Shown here in pieces: positions 45,301 to 57,300 of a stretch of 64,000 nucleotides of DNA. A program made the translations under genes and the position numbers. The notes under the pieces are model-generated. The model saw only the letters and a program-made list of their open reading frames with translations, searched no databases and was not told where the DNA came from. The stretch is from positions 3,291,157 to 3,355,156 of the forward strand of contig NC_087070.1 of NCBI RefSeq assembly GCF_963678635.1, written 5' to 3'. Position 1 is the first letter of the stretch; each line of letters starts with the position of its first letter. This DNA comes from Symsagittifera roscoffensis (taxonomy: Eukaryota; Xenacoelomorpha; Acoela; Convolutidae).

Positions 45301-48300
45301 AAGATGATGAGATGTTAAACCCAATCGTGAAAGCTTTACAGAAAAAAGTAGAAAACATCAACGCAAATTCCCGTTACTTACACCAATTTTCGAAAGACCT
45401 CCATGAATCCGACGGACTATTATATATGGATGGAAAATTGGTTATTTCGTTTACACTTAGAAACGCCGTTTTAAAAACTTTACACGAATCACACCCTGGC
45501 CAATTCGGTATGAAATACCTGGCACAATATATTTGGTGGCCACATATAAACCGACAATTTTATTTCCACGGGATTAATTGCACACAATGCACTCAAACTG
45601 GTAAGAATATAAAAAGCATCATACCAACTACACAAATTAGCGAACTCCCCACTTTATTTGAACCAAATGAGGAATTAAACCTTGATTTTGCCGGTCCATT
45701 AGATAACAACTGGGGAAACAATAAATACATCTTATTATGTATAGATCCTTTTTCAAAATTCCCATCAGCAAAAATTACTTCTTCAACGTCATCAAACACG
45801 GTAATCGAATTCCTTCAAGATTATTTCTATCTCCATGGGTTTCCTAACTCCATTCGTGTTGACCACGCATCCTGTTTTACTAGTCAGGATTTTAAATTAT
45901 TTTGCAATTCTCATAATATCAAATTAATATTTTGTACAGTTGGGGATCATCGTTCTAACGGTCTTGTAGAAAAACTTGTTCATACTGTAAAAATCAAATT
46001 ATTAGCAATGTCTTTGGAACAACAAAAACCTACATTACAAATTGCCATTTCGAAAATCATTTGGAATTTACGATCTTCCTTCCAATCAAAAATAAAATGC
46101 TCACCGTTCGAAATACACTTTAATAGAAAACCGAACACGATCTGGAAGCAATTGGCATCTAATAAATTATCCGGTGGATTTTTAGACAAAGGGAAGTCGA
46201 TCTTAAGCAGAGAAAGGGCCCTTGACTGGAATGCTGACGATCGGATAGAGGACGGATACAAAGACCTTCTAGTACCGAAAAAGAACCAGTCACCATTGGA
46301 GAAAGGCTACGACTCAGACCTTCCAACAACCTCAAAACCTTCATCTTCTCGAGTGGCCTTAAACAGTCCGTTTAGAGGTAATTTACTACGAAAAACCAAC
46401 GGAAGTATAAACGGAAATCCCTTCTATAAACAACTAGGTCAGAAAATAATAAACTCAACAAAATCCACGGTTGAACTATCCGACGGAAAAATCATTAATA
46501 AATCGGACATCGCCATCCCAAAGTCTAAATCCTCTACAATTCATTCATTCAAAGGAAATATCTCATTTCCCTCTTTTTCTAACAGTGATTTACAAGTAGG
46601 TCCAAGAAAGACAAACAAAGCGAAGACACAACAGACGCGGAAACCAGACACTATGACAGGACGACACACAGAGTCTTTCACCCCGGTCACCACCAGATCT
46701 AGAGGAACGAGACAGCCTACTAAATTCAACAAACCGAAGCGAAACCGAAATAAAGCCTCGACTTCGAACACAGGATACTTAGCAGGTGACGAATCCATGT
46801 TCATTCCGTCGGATACGTCGGACATTAGTGATTGGGAATGGATTGCGGGAGGTTTTCCATGCAGAGAAATGATACGAAAACGCTTCATTTCAGATAACCT
46901 CAATTTTAACGAAAACCCTTCCCCACCATTAGCTCCTCAAACATATCAAACTAATATAAAATCTGAGATTTTAGACGAACAACTTCAATCTACAGATACA
47001 GCGGAATGCCCAATTAGTATAAAGCCAGCACCTCAATCTACCTCACACACACCTGGCGAATCTTCTACCGCTACGAAAACAGAGGGCCCAAACATTCCTT
47101 CGGATTCAACAAAAGCATTGGAAGGAGAAAATCCGGTGGAATTCCCAGTCTTTGAGATAGAGGACTCCTCTAACGAAAGTGCAAATAGTGAGGAAAGACA
47201 TTCTAAGGAAATCACTACCACCGGTAACGAATTTAAATTAAGACGTTCAAGTCGAAATGTTGGTCCCCCACAATTCTATGGTAAGCGATATTACATAGAT
47301 ATTATAGACGAGTGCGAAAACCAATCAGGCTCCGCGAATAACCCTATATCTCTGGACGAAGGCGACAGCTCGGGATTCCCCACTCTAACCTTCAGAGAGA
47401 ATCCCTCGGAGAACCAGACTCACATTTGCGACACTCTACCGGAGGACCGTGCACCGGGCCCAGCGTACCCTTCATCTCCTGATCAATTCTCCATCGCTTC
47501 TACTGACGAATCCCTGAGAGATGCGGTGAACAATTTCGACAACTACATCTACTTAGACAGTGAAATTTTTAACGCTGAGCTAGAAAAATTCATGGAAGGG
47601 GACAGCTAAACTAAATCAAAAACTTGAAAACTCACATTTAGTCATTATACCGTACTAGTGTTTCGTTTCAGCGCAGTTAGAGTTTACCTTCTTATAACTA
47701 GGGATTATAATCCGCCGGAATTAGAAATTATATCATTCTTTCTAATTCAGTCATTCCTTCGGAGCACTAAAATTTCATTTGTGATATTGCACAGTATTTA
47801 ATTTTCAATCCTTGTTGGACTTCTCGAGAGGGAGAAAAAGGGTTAGATAACATGTTATGTATCATGGCGCTTAATACTTTAATTTTTTTTCCCACTAAGG
47901 GGAATGTTACGAATCTTACTATTCGTCTTATTTCATTTAATTAGTTTTAAAGTTTCTTAACTGGTTAATTTAGATATGACCTTGTTATCTTCATTCTCTC
48001 CGACGGAGAGAATGACCGCTCACTTTTTAATGTTTTAATTTAGAGATTAATTCACTTTTTAAACATATCTTATTTGTAACTAAGTAGAATTATCCGTAAC
48101 AAAGAAACATTTTATCAAGTTCCGACTGTTTTTAGTTCTGTTAATCCATATCGAAAAGAAAAGAGTATTAGACAAAAAATCAAGTGTATAAATTTGAGTC
48201 CTATGAAATTATTATGGCCGATTAGCTAGCCTCCATTCAATTAGGAACGATTATATTGTGCGCGATAAATCGCCACGCATAAATGATTCGCCTTGCGCTT

Positions 48301-51300
48301 TCAGCATTGTGAATAAAATCTTCGTAAGCGCGCATGAATTAGTCCAGAGCATGGCCATTGTGGCAATTTTCAAACTCTCAGAACTTTGCAAAAAATGATC
48401 GGAGGTAAAAAAGTTTTTATATTTGATTTCAGTGACTCAATATCTTCAATGGGGAGTAAAAATTTTGTCATAACTTATTAATTCGATCGCCGAAAATTGA
48501 CTGAATAAAAAAATCAACCCAAGCATAAATATTCTGTTTTCTTCGAAAGTCGGAACAATAAACTAAATTTCTGGCCTCAATTCAAATTGAAATGGATTAT
48601 TTCATCGCTTACGCGCGTTATAAAAAATGCAGCACATCATTTTTTAAGTCAATTTTTTCTTCGCAGTTAATCTATTTTTTTCCCTCGAATTTTTTCATAT
48701 TTTAGTTAGAAAACTAGCAGGGGGTAAATGTTGAAGGGGTAACGTTTGTAAATAAGTATGCAAGTATGTTAAGGAAAATGATAGGTGGCCAAAAAAGCTC
48801 TTAAGAAAAATTTTTGATTGAAATTTATTTGATTCAATTAAAACGATTTGAGAAAACTGCATCAATGGGTTTTTTTATTCCGCTGGCAATCTGAAAACTA
48901 AATTTTATTTTCAAAACTAAAATTCAATCACGTTTTTTAATGAACTTTAAGCTTTTGCTGTTCGATAGTGAAGTTTGCCTTCCTTTTAACAAAGGAAAAG
49001 AACTGAATTATAAAACCAAAGGCCAAACCTCAAAAAGGTAGATTCGAGAATAACAATTCTCAGCACTTTTCTTGAAAAAAGTATCCTTTCATTTTTCATT
49101 TTCATAGCAAATGCCCAAGAAACTCATTAAAAATCGAAGTTTTTTCCTTTTTATTGAAATGCGGGCAAACATGCAAATTAGTTTGCCTGTTTTTAACTAA
49201 AATTGGTAATCTGCTGTTCAATTAAAAAAAATTTCTCTGTGACTTCATTTTTAAGTCAATTTTTTCTTCGCAGTTAGTCTATTTTTTCCCTCGAATTTTT
49301 TCATAATTTAGTTAGAAAACTAGAAGGGGGTAAATGTTGAAGGGGTAACGTTTGTAAATAAGTATGCAAGTATGCGGGGGCGGCTATCGATTACTTTTTT
49401 TTCGAGGGGAAGCATTTTTCAGGTCGACCAATTCAAAATCTTTTTTTTAAGACAACCAATCGTTTTGAATTTGAAATAAGTGAAGGTTTAAAAATTGAGC
49501 AAGCCGTACTGTCAGATAGTTTTACAAAATTTCTGCATTATTAATTTGATATATGCAGAAATTGTTGCAAAATTTTGCGCAAAAAGCAATCTAGTCGGAA
49601 AAAAAAAACATTTTAATTGACTTTAAACTGATTATAATAAATTTCAAACTTGATAAAACAACGTATTGTAATCAATTCTTAATTCATTTTGTTGTCTGAG
49701 GGCAACAGGGGAACCGACTTTAGCGAAAGCATTTTAGACCGCAAAAATTCATAACAATTGATTCTTTTCTCTATGCTTAGATGCGGGTGTTCAACAAAGA
49801 GTTAGAAAAGTCTTAAAGAAGAAAACTGAAAAAAAATTGATTGAAAATTTCCCAAAATTTTTCATTTCGTTCATTAATCCCGTTAAGAGAAAAGTAGATT
49901 GATGAGTAATTTTTTTATTCCGCTATGATATCTGAAAATTAAAGTTCATTTAGAAATTAGAAGACAATCACGGTTTTTGTGATCTCTGCATTTTTGCTGT
50001 TTGATAGTGGCGTTTGCCTTCCGTTTAACAAAGAAAATTTACCCACGACTTTTAACTTGAAATTTACCCTTACGATCTTTTACACTTAAATTTTACATTT
50101 AAACATAATAAATCAAACTCCGATACCACTGCAATGAAATACATAACATTGAGGTCTGAATCTCGAAAATCAGCCATGAAAAAATAAGCCAAATTGGAAA
50201 AAGTGTATTAACATGCAGTTTTTTAGATTGCTGTCTGTGTGAACTTTAAAAGTTTAAATCTACTTATGAAGCTATAAGCGAGGTACGGATTTAGATTTCC
50301 ATGAATAAGAGATGAATTCAAACACAAATCAAAAGCAAAATTTCAAACTGACCGAAAATATCACACAAAAACATAAGGCCGACGATCGAAATAAGTTAAA
50401 ACTCAATTCGTTCATTAACACTTAAAATGATATCTGACCTCATCGCGGGGTTGTCCTCTCCTTCAGCTGGCTCGAATTGGATCTCGACTCTGCCGACATC
50501 TCCGGCGATGTCCTGGGTGATCATGCTGGTGACACTCCCGGCCGAGGGGCCAGTCCTGACCTCGTCAGTCACGCCAGGCGACACCAGAGTCTCACTAGTT
50601 GCGGGACAGTCGAATGTTGCTCGCACTTTAACACAGCATAATTAAAAGGCTATCAGAAGTTGAAGAGTTTGAAGAGACTATTTTCAAATAATAATAATGA
50701 AGCTACAGAAAATTTTTTAGAATAATTCAAGTCAAATTAGCAGCTCCAGATAAATATGCTTTGTTTTCATATAAGAACCATTCTCGTCAAAAATTTAAAA
50801 AGGCCAAATTTGAGATAATTAAAGTGGAGCAAACCTTTAGGGAAAAAAAAGCTTGCGGTTATAATTTTGAAAAATATTTTAAAAAACTGTTGCTGAGAAC
50901 TTACTTTTTTGCACTTAGATTTAATTGTACTTTTTTGATTATATAATCGCTTATTAAAAAAAGTTTGCTTCTGTAACAGTTTTCCACTTTTTGTGGTTAT
51001 CATTTTGCACTCTTTCTTCGGACCACGTTGTGACTAATGCAATTGTTGTGAGAAAAATAGTTATTACTTAACCCTTATTTAGCATAATTTAGATCCCCTC
51101 CCAAAAAAGGAAGCTGTAAGATATCCCGAACATTGAAAAATTGTTGAACTTTTTAATTTTTGGCTGTTCATTTGTTTTTTTGATTTTATAACAGAAATTG
51201 TTTACATTCCATGCATGATATATAACTTTTGGGCATAACATTTTGGATAATTTCAGCACACTATACCACATTTATTAATTCACGATGTCGGAAGGAACTG

Positions 51301-54300
51301 TGCTAGTAATGGTTTTTTCCAATTTTGATCCTTAGAAAAGTCTAGAGATTTGGCAATCATTTGGGTTCCAAAAGTTGTCTCAATGTCGAGAAAGTGGTCT
51401 GAAAACTTTGTGAAAACTTCCTGAATTTTATTTTTGCTTTTTAACTTCATTAAGCTATTATTACCTCTTAAATTTATTCTTAAATTTTCAAATTTAAATA
51501 GAACACCTCTTCATAAAAAAACCGTTTTCTTTTTTATGAACTTCCTTTCGAAATATTCTGGGCCGAATTCTGTGCTACTTGCACAGCAACCAGCTCTACT
51601 TGTATTTATTTTCTGCATATGAATTCAATCTAACACCCACTTCGTGTATATAAAATAAAATCAAGGTACGATTTTTTGTGATTGCACTAATCAAGGAAAC
51701 TAGCAGTTTAACCTGTCACTAAAGTTCAATCCAACAGTTATTGAAAAAAAATTCCAATTCTGAAAAATCGGACTAATATAATCATTCTTTTACTATCACG
51801 AAAAGACGGTGTCTCAATCTCCTTCTTTATCATGATATTTTACCAGAAAATAATAAGGTTTTTCTAAAATAGATTTTTTTGAGCGGGTTGATAATGAAAA
51901 AAGTCTATTTCTGTTGTGATTCAGTATTTTTAGTATGTTATAACCTTGACCTCTATTATCTAATTACGTACCAGTCAATGTTAACTCTACGAAGTCCAGT
52001 GGACTTCGACTCACTAGTTGCTCTTTTTAGACTACAGTCGGTTTTAATTCAACCAATACTTTTATTCTCTTTTAACTTAGTTAGATATAATAGCTACCAG
52101 TGGTACATCTTAATTCTTTATTATGGCGCAGTCAACAACTGATTCGAACTTGAGGGGAATACCCACCTTTTGGCCGAACCACACGGTTGAACCCCCCACC
52201 CAATGGAACAATTGGATAGACCAATTCCATTTGGCCATTATCGCGAAGGAAAATCTAGACTTAGACAACCTTAAAGAACCAATGGAAGGGGAGTCGACGT
52301 TACCGATCCTAGAAGGTGCCCAGGAGTCAGAAACTGACCAACAGAGGAAAGCCAGGGAGGCCAGGAACAAAGAAACAATGCGAGTCTATGAACACGCTGA
52401 AGAGAAAAGACTAGCAGAAGAAAAGAGGAAATTCGGAGGAATGAGGAGATACGAGGCCGATAAAAAAGTAAGGTCAATCCTATACTTGGCCTTAGGAGCG
52501 GAAGGCAAAAGAGTTTTCGCCCAGAAACATCCAAGGGTAAAAATCCTAGGAATCTCATTCAAGGAATTTTACGAAATGCTAGAATTGGCTTTTATCAAAC
52601 CAACCAACATAACATTTGAACGATACAAACTATTGAGCAGGAAACAAAAGGATAGAGAATCCTATGAACAATTTTGGGGCGCGTTATCAGACTTGGCGAG
52701 ATCATGTGAAATTGGAATTAATGCAGAACAGGAGTGGATCAGAGACGTATTTATTTTTAACATGAAAAACTGCGACTTACAACGTAGACTACTTTCAGAA
52801 ACTCTCAATCCATTGGATGCACTAAACCAAGCAATAATTGACGAAAAAGGCTACTATTTCGAAGCCTCTACTACCCGTCAACAACATATCACGCCCAGAG
52901 TTGTGTAAGTTAAATAATTATTCAGATACGACCCCTAATCTGTATCATAGGTACAAAGGGCTATTTAACAGAGTGGGAAAAATACCTTCGGACAGAAAAG
53001 TTACTCATTTCCATTCCCCATTCAAACCTATCCAAACCAAAGGTAGAAGAGTTCCCTTACATCTACTCGATAACGTAAAAATGGAACTAAATAGAATGGA
53101 AAAAGAGGGGCATATCATAAAGTTGAACAAATGCGACGAAGATTGTTTTATAAGCCCAATTGTGATTACAAGAAAAAAAGACGGTAGTATCAAGTTGGCA
53201 CTAGAATCGAAACTATTAAATAATCAGATATTCAAGAACAAGTACCAGATGCCAAACATACATGAACTGATCGATAATATTGCTCTTCAACTGTCAAGCA
53301 AAGATTCAGGGGAAGTTTGGTTTAGTAATCTAGATCTAAAGAACGCTTACAGCCAACTACAATTATGCACAGACACTAGCAAACAGTGTAACTTAAGTAT
53401 CGTGGGGGGCGAAACCACTGGAACCTACAGGTTTTTAACTGGATTTTACGGATTGGGCGATATGCCAAACGAATTCCAGAGGGTAATGGATTCTTTACTG
53501 AAAAACATTCCTTTTACAAATTGTTATATTGACGACATTTTAATAGCTTCGAAAGGTTCATTAAATCATTAAATGAACACAAAGCGATACTAACTAACAT
53601 TTTAAACATTTTGGACAACAAGAACATGGCGGTAAAATGGGAGAAATGTGCATTCTTCCAAAAAGAAATAGAGTGGCTAGGTTTCAAGATATCAAAATCG
53701 GGCGTGAAACCATTGGTGGGAAAGTCAGATTCGATTAAAAACCTACCAAACCCCATAAACATATCTGAACTTAGGTCTTTCTTTGGATCGATCAATCAAT
53801 ATAGGAAATTCGTCCCGAATTTGTCCGCCCTAAGTTCCCCCCTACGACCACTTCTTGTAAAGAAATCAGTCTACCAATGGAATGACGAACATACTAAAGC
53901 ATTTGAAGAATTAAAACAACAGATAGTGAAGATAACAGAGAACAACCACTTCGACATAAAAAGGATGTCAAGACTAAAAACAGACGCTTCCCATAACGGC
54001 TAAGGAGCTACCCTAAAACAATGGGATGGAGAAAATTGGGTAACAATAGCATTCGCCTCCCGATTTTTGAACAACCACGAAAGTAAATATTCTACAAATG
54101 AACTTGAGTTGTTGGGAGTAGTCTGGGCTACAGAACATTTTAAAAATTACTTGTACGGTGCCGAATTTGAAATTGTGACGGACCATAAGGCATTATTATC
54201 AGCATTAAATGCAAACCAGAGCAACAAAACTATGCAGAGCAGATTAACCCGTTGGGTAAATCGACTGTTACCATTTAATTTTAAGATCAAGCACATTCCG

Positions 54301-57300
54301 AGAAAAGAAATGGGATTTACAGATTTACTGTCGAGACTACCTTCAGGTAAAGCACTCCCTACATCACACTACGATAGCGAATTTGTAGTGGCGACAGTAC
54401 AAAAGATTAAAGAAAACCTCTCTGTAAATAACGAGTGTAAAAAGAATAGTTGTAAAAAGAACGAAGTGTATTATCCATTGGATGTAAATACGATTAGTAA
54501 CTTGGATTGCAATAATCCAATGGGTGGAAAGAAAGATTTATCACAAAGCATCCAACGGTCGTTCTTCTCGATTATTCTGAATTACGTAAACGACACTATC
54601 AGAATTTGTAATTCCAATCACTCGCGTTCAGAGTCTTGCACAAGCGGTTGTGATCCTTTAAACTTATCAAAATTTGATTTCAATTACTTTTACCTATCAG
54701 ACAAAACTTTCTTATTTTTTCTTGCCCAATCAGTATTATTATTCAATCAGTCATTAAATTCAGATCAAGAAAAACAATTACAAGAATTTATTACATCAGT
54801 CAACTTGTTAAAAATTTCCCTCAGGGCAGAAAAGAAAGGAATCTTCTTGAACTTTAATAACGACACAATGTCAGACATACACAAAAAATTGTTGGCCAAA
54901 TACAAGGGAGATCTCAGATTGCCAGGCAACCCGTTATCACTATCAGACCATTGTTCGAATAAGCTGATTAAACTCATGACGGACGAAGACAAAATCCTCA
55001 AAGAAGTAAAGAAGGCGGTACACGAAGGCAAACCATTGGATAAATTCGGAGCCTACTTAAAGAACTTCCAGAGGGATATACATGTGAAACAAGGGCTGTT
55101 ATTCAACGATATTAAACTGATAGTGCCGGCTGCATTACGATCACCTTTCCTGTCACTCCTTCACGAGACTCATCCAGGGCAGTTTGGGATGAAAGCCTTG
55201 GCAGAAAACAATTGGTGGCCACATCTATACAGAGAGATATACCATCATGGAAAGAATTGCCCTCAGTGCATAATGGCCGGTAAGAACCTAAAAGTTTTAC
55301 TAGGGACGAACAAGACTGAGAAATTACCGAACCTGGCCGAACCAAATGAAGAAGTAGATTTAGACTTTGCCGGCCCATTGGACAAGAGCTGGGGTAACGC
55401 AAAATACCTCTTGTTATGCATTGACCGCTTTTCAAAGTTCCCGTCGGCGAAGGTAGTAAACAACACTTCTACTTCTTCAATTTTAACCTTCATGACAGAT
55501 TACTGCCATCTTCACGGATTTCCAAAGTCCATTAGAGCCGACCATGGGTCATGTTTTACTTCGTTTGATTTTAGAAACTTCTGTGAGAAGAACAACATTA
55601 ATCTAATTCTATGTACGGTTGGCGATCATAGATCCAATGGAGTAGTAGAAAGACTCATTTACACGGTCAAAGCTAAGCTTCTGGCAATGTCGTTCAACGA
55701 TCCAAAACCATCCTTAAATACGGCTATTGATAAAATTATTTGGAACATACGCTCGACGAAACAATCATCCATTGGATGCTCTCCGTTCTCAAAACATTTT
55801 AATAGATCTCCCAATACGTTCTGGAAATCTTTGGTCTCTCACGCATTTAGTTTAGATAAGGGGAAATCAATCATATCGAAGGACAGAGCACAAGACTGGG
55901 GGGCTGATGACGCGTTTGAAGATGGCTACCTGGAAGACAGAACAATTGAGGAAAGAGGCTATGAGAGCGACCCCGCTAACAAAGTAGATAGAAACCTTCA
56001 GCGAGCCCCACTGTCGAATCCCTTCAGCCATGGAGGTAACTGGTTTAGGAAAACAGTTAACAGGAGGGAAGGAGAACCTTATTTTAAACCTTTAGGGAGT
56101 AAACCTTTGTCAGACATGAAACATACGGTCACATTAGATAACGGACATGTGATAAGAAAATCGGACTTAGCTTTTAACAAAACCCAACCGGCAGCTCCTA
56201 AGACCTTCACGGCAAGACCGAAACCGCTAATTAATAGTAATGATTTAGCAGGCAAGCGAAAAAGAAACTCCCCTTGCAAGAGACGAGACTCAAATATAGG
56301 AGGCCCATCGATGAACTCCACACCAACGGGTGGAAATTCAAGCAAAAAGAGGAGATCATTCTTCACGAACTCGAAAGGTTCAAAATTCGACTATAATAAT
56401 CTAGATTCGTCGTTAACGTTAGACCTTTGGGATAAAGTCATTGACGACTACTTGGGTACGGAATCGGAAATGGTATATAATACACCAACTGTTAACCTAC
56501 ATAGTGATTTAGATCAACCAAGGAGTACCATACAAAGCCAGACAAACACTGAGACAACATTCAATATACCAACGGGCACAAGCGACGACCCAATTCGAGT
56601 GGATAGCTCCCCGGAGAAGACAGTGGAGACACCAAAAACCCCGATATCTTCAAAACATCGTGTAAGAAGAAACCCAGGACCCCCGAAATTCTTTGGCGAA
56701 AGACGGTTCATCGACCAAGTGACACTCGGTACGGAGACCATTAGTGCAGTAGACTCCGATGACGAACCACTTATTACGTTTTCCGGTGCAAAGAGCCCGA
56801 AACAAATTCCTTCATTCTGTACGACGTCTCCCTCGGATTATCTTACACCCATTGACGAGATCCCACGTCATACGATTTTGGTTGCTGAAACCACTCAAGA
56901 CGAGTTCTCAACACCTTCCTCTCAGGCGACAAGGACCGCATGGGTATCGCCACCATTGGTAGAAGGGACCAGTAATACTCAGGATGACATCGATAGCGAC
57001 ATATCCTCGGGCATCGATACCGATGTAAGAATAGAGGCAGATAATTTCCATACTAGATACAACTCTACGGTCTCAAACTCTGAAAACTTTTAAACTGTGG
57101 TAACACGACATGTTACGTATTTGACTTAGCTTTTATCCATTGGATACCCAGAACTTTTTTTTTGTTTTATTATTTACCTAGTTAGTGAGTTAGTTAGTTT
57201 GCTTTAATTGTACAAATGCTACATAACCCCAATTGTTCATATCATTTTGTACATTCAGTGTTGATATCTGTGTAAACCTGTAAGTAGCCTGTATATATTA

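Larger units (their letters stand above)
41539..48117 (+). mobile_element. LTR retrotransposon E1, Ty3/Gypsy-type, complete with 5-bp target duplication
   Basis: 6,579 bp bounded by 213-bp LTRs (41539-41751 and 47905-48117) that differ at only two positions, and flanked by AGTTC on both sides (41534-41538 and 48118-48122). Order of domains is gag, zinc knuckles, protease, reverse transcriptase, RNase H, integrase, i.e. Ty3/Gypsy rather than Copia order. It lies in the 9.1-kb intron between FN3 exons 41127-41329 and 50439-50625, antisense to the gene. Purine-rich AAGGGGAA precedes the 3' LTR. Near-identical LTRs indicate a recent insertion, although the ORFs are broken at three places. Confidence 0.9.
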
